Assembly (NCBI GenBank): GCA_039028895.1
Contig: JBCCHF010000047.1
Location: forward strand, 1 to 42,734
DNA: 42,734 nucleotides
Direction of reading: 5' to 3'
DNA from: JAHDCJ01 sp039028895
Lineage (GTDB): Bacteria; Bacteroidota; Bacteroidia; Chitinophagales; Saprospiraceae
Numbering within the stretch: the stretch's first letter is position 1; each line of letters opens with the position of its first letter. Under the pieces are notes generated by a model that saw nothing but the letters and a program-made list of their open reading frames with translations, searched no databases and had not been told where the DNA came from. Shown here one piece after another: positions 1 through 8,463 of this stretch. Position numbers and translations under genes: made by a program.

Positions 1-2410
1 TCTCATCAGACTCACCATTGTCCCACTCATATGTGTAAGGACCAGTACCACCAACTACAGCCATAAAAGCTGTACCGTTATTGCCGCCGTTGCACAAAAC
101 GTCCAGTACTACATTGCCGGAGGTCATAAGGGCGGAGGGTTGGTTAAGCATGATTTGATCGGAAACAGCGCAATTATTAGCATCGGTAATTGTAACAGAA
201 GCCAAACCTGCACTCAAAGAAGGGGCCATAGCTTCAGTAGAACCATCGCTCCAGAAATAAGTATATGGTAAGCTGCCGCCTATTGGTGTAGCAGTAGCAG
301 TTCCATCGGTTCCGCCAAAACAGGAAATATCTGTAGAAACTAATCCTACTTGTAGTTCAGCTGGCTCATTTACATCTGTGAAATCTACAGCAGAGCAACC
401 AGTGCCATCAATAATAGTCACGGTGTAAGTTCCTGCTGTAAGGTTTGAGATAACGTCTGTTGTTTCACCATTATCCCAAATATAGCTGTAAGGTGGTGTT
501 CCTGAATTAACAACAACGAACGCCGTTCCATTTCCATCGCCAAAACAGAATAATGAAGAACCTGTAATGGTAAAGTCAATTGCCGCTTCCTCGATTACAT
601 TAACAGTAGTAGAAATTATACAATTGTTGGCATCCGTTACTGAAACATCATAACTGCCCAATCCAAGATTTATGGCAGTAGAAGTAGACTGATTACCGGC
701 ATTTGCATCCCAATCAAAAGTATAAGGACCAGAACCGCCCGAAGGCACGATAGTAGCTGAACCGTCTGTTCCTCCATTACAAGAAGCGCTTGTAGCCGAA
801 GTTGTAAAAGAAAGTGCGGTTGGTTCATTGACTGTGGTGCCTGCCGTAATGGTACATCCGTTGGCATCTGTTACTGTAATTTCGTAGTTATTGGCTATGA
901 GATCAATTGCTGTGTCGTCTGTTTGCCCATTATTCCAGAAAAAAGTATAAGGTGTCGTTCCTCCTCCCACAACTACAGTAGCTGTTCCATCATTAGCACC
1001 GTTACAGAGGGCATCAGTTTCAGAAATAGAGATGTTTAATGCTGGAGGTTCGCTGACAATTGATTGGGCGATTTGTAAACAACCGTTGGCATCTGTTACT
1101 GAAATGGTATAAGTTCCCGCGTTCAGGTTTATTGCATTAGCATCTGAGGCACCATTATCCCAAGCATAGGTGTACGGACCTGTTCCGCCCATTACACTAA
1201 CAGCAGCTGAACCATCATTTCCGCCATTACAATTTACATCAACAAAAGAGGTCGAAATAGTTAGTTCTAATGGTTCATTAACAGTAGCATTGTCAACCAC
1301 GCTACAACCGGTAGCATCTGTTATGGTAACGGTGAAAGTACCTCCACCAAGGCCAGTTGCGAGGGCTGTTGTCTGATTATTGGCATTATTGTCCCAGAGA
1401 TAAGTATAAGGAGGAGATCCTGCAGAAATAGAAGCTTCTGCAGTACCGTCTGAATCGCCGAAACAGTCGAGGTCACTTCCAGTCATCGTAAAAGTAATGG
1501 CTGCAAATTCAGCAACGTTGACAGTAGCAGTTTCTTCACATCCGTTATTATCTGTCACTGTGACTGTATAACTTCCAAAAGCAAGTCCTGTGGCAATTGC
1601 CGTTACCTGATTGTTAGCACTTGCATCCCAGGCATATGTATATCCAGGGGTGCCGTTCATCGCCATAACTGTGGCGGTTCCGTCAAGACCACCATTACAA
1701 CTGGCTTCAGTTGAGTTTGTGGTCAATGCAAGGGAAGTTGGTTCGTTAATGGTCACGCCATCTGTGATGGTACATCCATTGGCGTCTGTTATTGTTATAT
1801 CGTAGGTCCCTCCGGGTAGTCCTGAAATGGCATCGGTTGTCTCACCGGAATTTGACCATAGGTAGGTGTATGGTAATGTCCCTCCTGATACGACTGTTGT
1901 TACATCGCCGGAGGAAGTTCCATTACAAAGAAGGTCATTTCCAGTTGTTGTTGTTGTTAAAGGCATTGGTTCAAGCACTTCTACTGACATCGTTCCAGTG
2001 CAGCTATTGGCATCCGTAACCGTGAGGAAGTAAGTATCACCAGAAAGTCCTGTAGCAGTAGCGGCAGTCTGTCCCATTGGATCACTCCATTGGTAAGTGT
2101 ATCCAGCTGTTCCACCAAGTACAGAAACACTTGCAGTTCCATTTCCATCTCCATTACAGAGAACATCTGTATGACTTGGTGTCAAGGTCAATGCATCAGG
2201 TTCTCCAAGTGTGAACATTTGGTTAGAACCACAACCATTAGCATCTGTAATCAAAATATTATAATTTCCTGCAGATAGTCCGGTAAATAAACCGTTAACC
2301 TGGCTCGTTGCGCCTAGGGTGTAAGTATATGGAGCAGTACCATTTATTCCTACTGCTTCAGCCGAACCATCAGCACCACCATTACAGGAGGGATCAAAAG
2401 CAAAATTTAA
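1..2410 (-). repeat. Degenerate tandem SprB repeats, period about 224-234 bp
   Basis: About ten copies of a 75-78 residue unit lie inside the giant adhesin gene. The codons for the DAN-C motif recur near 171, 400, 629, 854, 1084, 1308, 1539, 1770, 2003 and 2237, so spacing is 224-234 bp. Each unit ends in a cysteine-containing TDANGC-like motif and contains a PYTY-W-(D/N)-G core. The copies have diverged in DNA, so the array looks old rather than freshly amplified. It continues past base 1. Confidence 0.85.
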
Positions 2411-4501
2411 AACAGACACAAATGCACAGGATTGAGCCGTACAGCTTAAAGACGAGGAGGCTGTTGCACAGGTCCCTCCTGTACCCTGCACTTCTATTGT
2501 GACCATTTGCCCTAAGGCCAGGCCTGTAATATTATGTGAGGTCCCTCCATTTGAAGACACCCAACCCATTCCATCAACATTTACCTCATAACCAGAAGCC
2601 CCGGGGACAGGATCCCAGGAGAAAGTGATTTCTCCAAAAACACTGTTATCACACATTATGTTTGGTGCAGGGATATTATTGATAACATTAACTACCGCAG
2701 AATCTACAGTGAAACAACCATAAGTATCTGTAGCGGTAACATAATATGTAGTAGTAGAAAGTGGATTAGCTTCAGTTGTTGCGCAATTGGTACAGGAAAG
2801 ACTATCTGGTGGACCCCACTCATAAGAAACGCTGTAAATTGGAGGAAAGGTAATGGACCAGCCGTTTAATGTTCCACCAAAACCATTGGAGTCATCAGCA
2901 ATAATCAATTGGTATTGTCCATTTGAAGGTCCGCCATAGATATCTGACCAGGGACTTTCGGGCAGGTAATCCCCGGTAAATGGAGTGTCTGTTCCCAACA
3001 GTCCAGTAATATCGACTGCAGCAGTTTCAGTAAAACAAGCATTCTCATAATTGTCTCCACTACCCCCATTATCTGTTGACAATTCGAGGAACTGTCCGCC
3101 AGGAGTAATCAGGTAAAGATCAAGATCGCCTAACCACGTGTGCGTAATATCAACACATATAGAAAATATTGTTCCTTCCTCTATTATAGATGGCGTAACA
3201 TTAAATACGTTAATTGTAGATGTGATTGGGTTCGCCAAATCAAAATCATTGATCATGATTGGGGTATCGTTGGAATTGAAGGTGGTACTTGGAGGCAGTG
3301 GCAACGGATAAATTGCCGTGAGCACCCCTGTATCCCCTTCACATATAGTGATGTCATCCGCTATGGGTTCAACCAATTCATTATCATCAATAAATATTGT
3401 AAAGGTGTCTCGCTCACAATTATTTATCTGAATATCGAGGTAAACAGTGTCAGTTCCTTCGTCAATTCCATCTTCAATAGGATCAAAGAAAATAGTTATG
3501 GACTGAGAATCAGCCGGGATTGTAATATCATCAGGCACAAAAACATAATCTACGCCGTTGATTGCCGATCCGAAAATGGTATAATCAAGTGGAAAATCCA
3601 TTTCCGTTGGCAATCCAAGATCAAACGTCAAACTGGCACCAACACACCCTTCAACCATAGTTGAATCAGGACTAAAGGTTTCGAGATCCACATCAAGTGA
3701 ATTAGAACCAAAAGTATTCGCAGCCAGGAAAACCCCAGAATCCCAAACACCATCGTTAACGTCAGCAATAGCGATTTTGATGGTGTAGGTCATACATGGA
3801 ACGACGATGGCTTCAGCCGTTAATACTGTGGTGAAAGCATCGTATTCCACAGTGGCTCCTCCCCCATTATTGACATAATAAGCTACGTTGGTTGGCGGGC
3901 ACCCATTACCTCCATTGTTTACGTTATCAACGGAGATTGGAGTTGTTGTTCCCGGGACCAAGGCGATATTCGTTGGCACTGGGAAGCCAGGTCCTGTAAT
4001 CAAGAATCCGAAAACATCGTTAAACAGACAGACAAATTCATCATACTCTTCTGAGCCAAAGACGTAATCAAATCTAAGCGTATCACCGTAAGGCCGAAAT
4101 GTGATCTCGTAAACAGCCGCATTCTGGGTATTATCAAAAGGGTCGATTAAGTTTTCAAGATCTGGGTCTGATCCACCCGTATTATCGAATGAGGTGTTTC
4201 CGGCAGTATTTGGTCCAATCGCATTTAAAGCAGTACCGGAGGTCATAATGATCCCCCGATCAATACCAATGTTAGAATTTTCTCCATTAAAGAAACCTAC
4301 TGCTACCGGATCGCCAGTGAAAGTTACGCTTATCACATCAACACCATCCCCAAGAAATACGTTTTCAACCAAGTTGATTGGATCGAAAGGAGGAGTTGTG
4401 GCATCAGTAACCTCCAATTGTGCAGTAGCTACAATTGGAAGGAAAAGAAGTGATAGAAAAAATAGTTTTAGAGATTGACATTCAGGGTAAAACTTAATCA
4501 T
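1..4501 (-). CDS. Giant secreted adhesin-like protein: choice-of-anchor L domain, P-domain-like module and SprB repeats (partial, C-terminus off left edge)
   Basis: The frame is open from the ATG at 4501-4499 down to base 1, giving 1500 codons without a stop; the end lies outside the window. Residues 1-25 are a signal peptide ending in VATA-Q. Residues about 40-260 look like a choice-of-anchor L domain (FGSEEYDEFVC near residue 147). A Calx-beta/Ig-like segment follows (about 276-376). Then comes a proprotein-convertase P-domain-like module (about 404-550: CVDITHTWLGDLDLYLITPG, then GGTLNGWSITF), an Ig/PKD-like stretch and a fibronectin III-like domain (about 607-674). From about residue 700 on, SprB-type repeats carry GGT-PYTY-W-(D/N)G and TDANGC motifs. 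Such proteins in Bacteroidota are exported by the T9SS and serve in surface adhesion or gliding; a C-terminal sorting domain is expected beyond the edge (inference). It is transcribed alone, with a promoter box at 4550. Confidence 0.9.
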   Translation of the reverse strand, partial: MIKFYPECQSLKLFFLSLLFLPIVATAQLEVTDATTPPFDPINLVENVFLGDGVDVISVTFTGDPVAVGFFNGENSNIGIDRGIIMTSGTALNAIGPNTAGNTSFDNTGGSDPDLENLIDPFDNTQNAAVYEITFRPYGDTLRFDYVFGSEEYDEFVCLFNDVFGFLITGPGFPVPTNIALVPGTTTPISVDNVNNGGNGCPPTNVAYYVNNGGGATVEYDAFTTVLTAEAIVVPCMTYTIKIAIADVNDGVWDSGVFLAANTFGSNSLDVDLETFSPDSTMVEGCVGASLTFDLGLPTEMDFPLDYTIFGSAINGVDYVFVPDDITIPADSQSITIFFDPIEDGIDEGTDTVYLDIQINNCERDTFTIFIDDNELVEPIADDITICEGDTGVLTAIYPLPLPPSTTFNSNDTPIMINDFDLANPITSTINVFNVTPSIIEEGTIFSICVDITHTWLGDLDLYLITPGGQFLELSTDNGGSGDNYENACFTETAAVDITGLLGTDTPFTGDYLPESPWSDIYGGPSNGQYQLIIADDSNGFGGTLNGWSITFPPIYSVSYEWGPPDSLSCTNCATTEANPLSTTTYYVTATDTYGCFTVDSAVVNVINNIPAPNIMCDNSVFGEITFSWDPVPGASGYEVNVDGMGWVSSNGGTSHNITGLALGQMVTIEVQGTGGTCATASSSLSCTAQSCAFVSVLNFAFDPSCNGGADGSAEAVGINGTAPYTYTLGATSQVNGLFTGLSAGNYNILITDANGCGSNQMFTLGEPDALTLTPSHTDVLCNGDGNGTASVSVLGGTAGYTYQWSDPMGQTAATATGLSGDTYFLTVTDANSCTGTMSVEVLEPMPLTTTTTGNDLLCNGTSSGDVTTVVSGGTLPYTYLWSNSGETTDAISGLPGGTYDITITDANGCTITDGVTINEPTSLALTTNSTEASCNGGLDGTATVMAMNGTPGYTYAWDASANNQVTAIATGLAFGSYTVTVTDNNGCEETATVNVAEFAAITFTMTGSDLDCFGDSDGTAEASISAGSPPYTYLWDNNANNQTTALATGLGGGTFTVTITDATGCSVVDNATVNEPLELTISTSFVDVNCNGGNDGSAAVSVMGGTGPYTYAWDNGASDANAINLNAGTYTISVTDANGCLQIAQSIVSEPPALNISISETDALCNGANDGTATVVVGGGTTPYTFFWNNGQTDDTAIDLIANNYEITVTDANGCTITAGTTVNEPTALSFTTSATSASCNGGTDGSATIVPSGGSGPYTFDWDANAGNQSTSTAINLGLGSYDVSVTDANNCIISTTVNVIEEAAIDFTITGSSLFCFGDGNGTAFVVVNSGTPPYSYIWDNGETTDVISNLTAGTYTVTIIDGTGCSAVDFTDVNEPAELQVGLVSTDISCFGGTDGTATATPIGGSLPYTYFWSDGSTEAMAPSLSAGLASVTITDANNCAVSDQIMLNQPSALMTSGNVVLDVLCNGGNNGTAFMAVVGGTGPYTYEWDNGESDE

Positions 4502-4549
4502 GCGCTTTGAGTATTAATGAACATCTAAATTTGATATGTGGACATTAGG

Positions 4550-4557
4550 CAAAGTTA
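4550..4557 (-). promoter_or_regulatory. Bacteroidota -7 box (TAACTTTG) for the giant adhesin gene
   Basis: The minus strand reads TAACTTTG, an exact match to the TAnnTTTG consensus. It lies 49 bp upstream of the start codon at 4501, and a T-rich stretch sits at the -33 position instead of a clear TTG. The 130-bp gap 4502-4631 contains nothing else recognisable. Confidence 0.45.
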
Positions 4558-4631
4558 ACAAAATAGCCTCCATGAAAAAACATCACTTACCTCGATCTAC
4601 CTAAACCTATCTAGTCATAACGGATCAATTA

Positions 4632-6218
4632 TCAGTTTCGTCTACTTTTCTTAATTAAATCTGCGGCTTTTTCTGCAACCATAATTATAACTGCATTTAT
4701 ATTTCCTGACGGTATGGTTGGGAATACAGAAGCATCAACAATTCTAAGCCTTTCAAGGTTTTTAATTTGTAGTTCCGGATTTACAACTGCCAATTCATCA
4801 GCCCCCATTTTACAGGTACCTGTACTATGATAAACAGATTCAGTGGTTGCCCGAATAAATTCAGTTATCTCAAAACCAGAATTAAGGGTCTTTTGGGGTT
4901 TCACTTGTTCGCCTCGAAACTCGTCAAAAGCTTTTTGACTGAGTACATCCATTGCTTTATGATAACCTGATCTCATAGCCGTCATATCTTTTTCTTTTGA
5001 GAAGAAATCCGGGTCTATTAATGGATCATCCTCAGGTAGTTTTGAAGCGAGAGTTACGGTTCCATTGCTTTTTGGTCTAAGCAGAGTGACTCCGAGCATA
5101 TATCCGTCATATTTTGGTTGGGCATTAATGTCATTGATGTCATCTCCTGCGATCCCTGGTATAAAGTGGAATTGCAAATCAGGTCGCGACTGATTAGGGT
5201 TAGATTTAAAAAAACCTCCAGCACTACAAATAGCAGAAGCCATAATACCTTTCTTTTTGAAAAAGTATTGGTACAAATTGGACAACTTCAAACTTGAGTT
5301 TAGCGAAATCGGATGTGTACATTTATTGCCCACAAAAAACTGGATGTGGTCCTCAAGGTTTTTTCCAACTCCAGGAAGGTTTTCTTCCACCTTTATGTTT
5401 AGCGCATTTAGTTCATGCCCTGGTCCGATGCCAGAAAGTAGCAGTAGTTTGGGACTATTGATAGCCCCACAGCAAATAACTACTTCCCTGTTTGCCAGAA
5501 TGTCTTCACGATTATTCTTTTGTCTAATCCGAACACCAGTTGCTTTTTTGTTTTTAATCAGGATCTTTTCAGCCTCAGCATGTTTTATTATCCTCAGGTT
5601 TTTCCTTTTCATGGCTGGATATAGAAAAGCTCTTGCCGTGCTTTGTCTTTTTCCTCCTAAAATATTTGACTGAAAATAACCAACTCCTTCCTGGGAATTT
5701 CCATTAAAGTCTTCGTTGAACGGAAATCCTGAAGCTTTGCCTGCTTTAATAAAAGCTGTGTTGAGTGGATGGACAAATTCATTATCCTTTACAGGAAGTA
5801 GTCCTCCTCTTTTATGGAACTCATTGTCAAAGTTTAAATTATCTTCGGAGGTCAAAAAATACGGAAGCACATCATTAAATGACCACCCCTTACAGCCCAG
5901 GCTTTCCCATTCTACAAAATCCAGCTGGTTGCCTCGAATATAGATCATGCCGTTCATGGAGCCAGTTCCGCCGATCATTTTACCTCGTGGTTGAAACAAA
6001 ATGCGATTATTCAGATGTTTTTGTGGTTGGGTATAGTACTGCCAGTCCCTTTTAGTCTTCTGAAGTTTGGGATAACCTACAGGCATGGTGACCTCTATCT
6101 TTTTATCGCTGGCTCCGGCTTCAATCAGAATTACTGAGACATCAGGTTCTTCGCTTAACCGTGCTGCCATAACGCAACCTGCGGTTCCTGCACCGACAAT
6201 GACATAATCTGCTGTCAT
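4632..6218 (-). CDS. GMC family oxidoreductase (choline dehydrogenase-like flavoprotein)
   Basis: The 528-aa length is normal for the glucose-methanol-choline family of FAD-dependent alcohol oxidases/dehydrogenases. The N-terminal dinucleotide fold is GAGTAG (residues 9-14) followed by IEAG. The first GMC signature lies around GTGSMNGMIYIRG, the second around GAINSPKLLLLSGIGP. Near the C-terminus a catalytic His-Asn pair is visible (YHSTGTCKMG about 463, and SGNINAV). No signal peptide is seen, so a cytoplasmic enzyme is expected. Its start overlaps the stop of the upstream SDR gene by 4 bp, so the two are translationally coupled and probably act on related alcohol/carbonyl substrates. The substrate cannot be told from the sequence; choline, polyethylene glycol and long-chain alcohols are all used in this family. 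Confidence 0.93.
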   Translation of the reverse strand: MTADYVIVGAGTAGCVMAARLSEEPDVSVILIEAGASDKKIEVTMPVGYPKLQKTKRDWQYYTQPQKHLNNRILFQPRGKMIGGTGSMNGMIYIRGNQLDFVEWESLGCKGWSFNDVLPYFLTSEDNLNFDNEFHKRGGLLPVKDNEFVHPLNTAFIKAGKASGFPFNEDFNGNSQEGVGYFQSNILGGKRQSTARAFLYPAMKRKNLRIIKHAEAEKILIKNKKATGVRIRQKNNREDILANREVVICCGAINSPKLLLLSGIGPGHELNALNIKVEENLPGVGKNLEDHIQFFVGNKCTHPISLNSSLKLSNLYQYFFKKKGIMASAICSAGGFFKSNPNQSRPDLQFHFIPGIAGDDINDINAQPKYDGYMLGVTLLRPKSNGTVTLASKLPEDDPLIDPDFFSKEKDMTAMRSGYHKAMDVLSQKAFDEFRGEQVKPQKTLNSGFEITEFIRATTESVYHSTGTCKMGADELAVVNPELQIKNLERLRIVDASVFPTIPSGNINAVIIMVAEKAADLIKKSRRN

Positions 6219-7072
6219 ACCGTTTGGCCTTCCATTCCCGTTAAAGAAGTACTAATCTCCCATAGTCGTTTCATATCTTCCTTGTCCCAAGTTTTTTTGG
6301 CAGTGGAGGTAATTTTCTTTTTCACAAAATATTCACCTGAAGTGCTGCTGACTTCCGGAGAAAGAGAGAGGTAAATGGAAGTTTGAGCGCCTTGTTTCGG
6401 GGTAAGCAAAAAAGGTGAAGCAATTTTGAATAAGAATTGAAAGAATTTAGAGTATGTTTTACCTATTCCTGTATATACTTTACCAGGGTCAAGACAATTG
6501 GTTGTAATTCCAGTATCCTTAATTCTATCTCCCAATTCTCTTGTAAAAAGAATATTCATCAATTTAGAATTGGAATAGGCTTGAAAGGCTTTATACTTTT
6601 GGTCAAGTTGAAGGTTATCTTCATCAAATTCACCCAGTTTATGGGCAACAGAACTGACATTAACGATTCTGGCATTGTCGGTATTCCGCAAAAGCGGAAA
6701 CAAGAGATTGGTGATCATAAAAGGTCCAAGGTGGTTAACTGCAAAGGTACTTTCGATCCCATCTTCAGTAAGTTGCCTTTCCGGATATCCCATAAACCCT
6801 GCATTATTAACCAATACATCAATACTGTCAATATCTTGAATAATAGCTTTGCAGGCCTCTCGGATTTGATTTTGGGAAGCCAGGTCTGCCAGGTATAGAT
6901 GAACATTTTCATTGCCCGTGGATTCAATGATCTCTTTTTTTGCTGTTTCACCCCTTTCCTGGCTTCTGCAGATCATGACTACTCTGGCTCCCATGCCTGC
7001 GAAATGCCTGGCGGTCTCTTTACCGATGCCATCGTTGGCTCCAGTGACTAAAAATGTTTTCTGTTTTTCCAT
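6215..7072 (-). CDS. SDR family NAD(P)-dependent oxidoreductase (retinol dehydrogenase-like)
   Basis: This 285-aa classical short-chain dehydrogenase has the cofactor motif TGANDGIG (residues 10-17), an NNAG motif near residue 90, and a catalytic YSNSK (YxxxK) near 165 preceded by the VSSVAH serine region. Arginines just after the first glycine loop (MICRSQERG) suggest NADP(H) preference. Overall it resembles the retinol dehydrogenase/WW-domain oxidoreductase-like branch. It is the first gene of a two-gene unit with the GMC oxidoreductase (4-bp overlap). The 135-bp region 7073-7207 separates it from the divergent pepT and must hold both promoters, but no exact TAnnTTTG box was found there. 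Confidence 0.93.
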   Translation of the reverse strand: MEKQKTFLVTGANDGIGKETARHFAGMGARVVMICRSQERGETAKKEIIESTGNENVHLYLADLASQNQIREACKAIIQDIDSIDVLVNNAGFMGYPERQLTEDGIESTFAVNHLGPFMITNLLFPLLRNTDNARIVNVSSVAHKLGEFDEDNLQLDQKYKAFQAYSNSKLMNILFTRELGDRIKDTGITTNCLDPGKVYTGIGKTYSKFFQFLFKIASPFLLTPKQGAQTSIYLSLSPEVSSTSGEYFVKKKITSTAKKTWDKEDMKRLWEISTSLTGMEGQTV

Positions 7073-7207
7073 AAAATTAATTGACCAATAAATTTACCAC
7101 AAGAACTAAAAAATAGTTTATCCAAGGTTGCAAATTGAGAAAAGATTCTGTTCCTTGTGCATGCTTTCCTCAAGTTTTCAAATCACTGGTGAAAAACCAT
7201 CCAGAAA

Positions 7208-8461
7208 ATGTCTACTCTTCCAGCCTTTAAATTTACCGTTACTGATCGTTTCTTGAATTATGTAACTATAGACACCCAATCAGATCCGCTTTCTTCTACT
7301 TGTCCATCGACTATGAAGCAAAAGAACCTTGGGAAAGTTCTTGTTGAAGAACTATTAGCCATGGGAATTGAAGATGCTCATATGGACGAATGGGGGTATG
7401 TCTATGCGACCATCCCAGCAAATACAGAAAAAGCAGTACCTGTCATTTGCTTTTGCTCTCATATGGATACCTCCCCTGATTGTAGCGGAGAAAATGTGAA
7501 GCCAATTATACATGAAGCCTATACTGGTGCACCGATTGTTTTACCGGATGACAAGACACAGGTACTTACCGTTGAAGACCATCCTGGATTAAAACATCAA
7601 ATTGGGAATGACATCATAACAGCCAGTGGAACAACATTGCTTGGTGCTGATAATAAAGCGGGCGTAGCAGAAATTATGGATGCTGCTCATTTCCTGATGA
7701 GGCATCCGGAGATCAAACACGGAAGAATCAGGATATTATTTACGCCAGATGAAGAGATAGGACGAGGTGCAGACAAGGTAGATATGGAAAAATTAGCAGC
7801 CGATTTCGGCTACACTGTTGATGGAGAGACGCTTGGGTCTTTAGAAGACGAAACCTTTTCGGCTGATGGGGTTACTATAACTATTAATGGTGTTTCTGCT
7901 CATCCTGGTTTTGCGAAAGGAAAACTCGAATCTGCCATAAAAATTGCAGGAGCAATTATTGACAGGTTGCCCAAAGACAGGCTTTCGCCGGAAACGACCC
8001 AAGACAAAGAAGGGTTTATCCATCCAGTGAGAATGGAAGGGATTGTAGAAAAAGTAGTGCTGACCTTCATCATCAGAGATTTTGACGATGAAGGACTTTC
8101 TGCTCATGAAACTGAGTTGAAGACCATCATGGAGGCTGTTCTCAAGGAATTTCCTGGTTCGAGTGCTGAGTTTGTGGTAACTGAACAATATCGTAACATG
8201 AAAAAAGTATTAGACAAGCATCCTCAAGTTGTTGAGTTTGCCATTGAAGCTATTGAGCGAGCAGGAGTTAAGCCAATTCGAAACAGCATAAGGGGAGGAA
8301 CTGATGGGTCCAGGTTATCATATATGGGGCTTCCCTGCCCTAATATTTTTGCAGGTGAGCATGCCTTCCATTCCAAACACGAATGGGTTTCTGTTCAGGA
8401 CATGCAAAAATCTGTTTTAACAATCATTCATTTATGTAAAATTTGGGAAGAAAAGTCATAA
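7208..8461 (+). CDS. pepT: Peptidase T (tripeptide aminopeptidase)
   Basis: A 417-aa M20B metallopeptidase of normal length that removes the N-terminal residue from tripeptides in the cytoplasm. The di-zinc site motifs are visible: CSHMDTSPD (first His and Asp), LLGADNKAGVAE (bridging Asp), TPDEEIGRG (catalytic and ligand Glu pair), and near the C-terminus an EHAFHSKHEW histidine ligand. The dimerisation-domain motif HPGFAKGK is also present. The ATG at 7208 gives the usual N-terminus. It is followed after 2 bp by fhs, so the two genes are probably co-transcribed, although no functional link between them is obvious. Confidence 0.96.
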   Translation: MSTLPAFKFTVTDRFLNYVTIDTQSDPLSSTCPSTMKQKNLGKVLVEELLAMGIEDAHMDEWGYVYATIPANTEKAVPVICFCSHMDTSPDCSGENVKPIIHEAYTGAPIVLPDDKTQVLTVEDHPGLKHQIGNDIITASGTTLLGADNKAGVAEIMDAAHFLMRHPEIKHGRIRILFTPDEEIGRGADKVDMEKLAADFGYTVDGETLGSLEDETFSADGVTITINGVSAHPGFAKGKLESAIKIAGAIIDRLPKDRLSPETTQDKEGFIHPVRMEGIVEKVVLTFIIRDFDDEGLSAHETELKTIMEAVLKEFPGSSAEFVVTEQYRNMKKVLDKHPQVVEFAIEAIERAGVKPIRNSIRGGTDGSRLSYMGLPCPNIFAGEHAFHSKHEWVSVQDMQKSVLTIIHLCKIWEEKS

Positions 8462-8463
8462 TC

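Noticed and set aside
1..2410. CRISPR-like periodicity
   Set aside because: The period (about 230 bp) follows protein repeats within one reading frame; there are no short identical repeats with unique spacers.
3140..3664. 174-codon plus-strand frame in the adhesin region
   Set aside because: It is antisense to the continuous adhesin frame and its protein has no recognisable domain or signal.
8443..8463. Upstream ATG of fhs
   Set aside because: It lies inside pepT and adds residues absent from the family; the ATG at 8464 is better placed.
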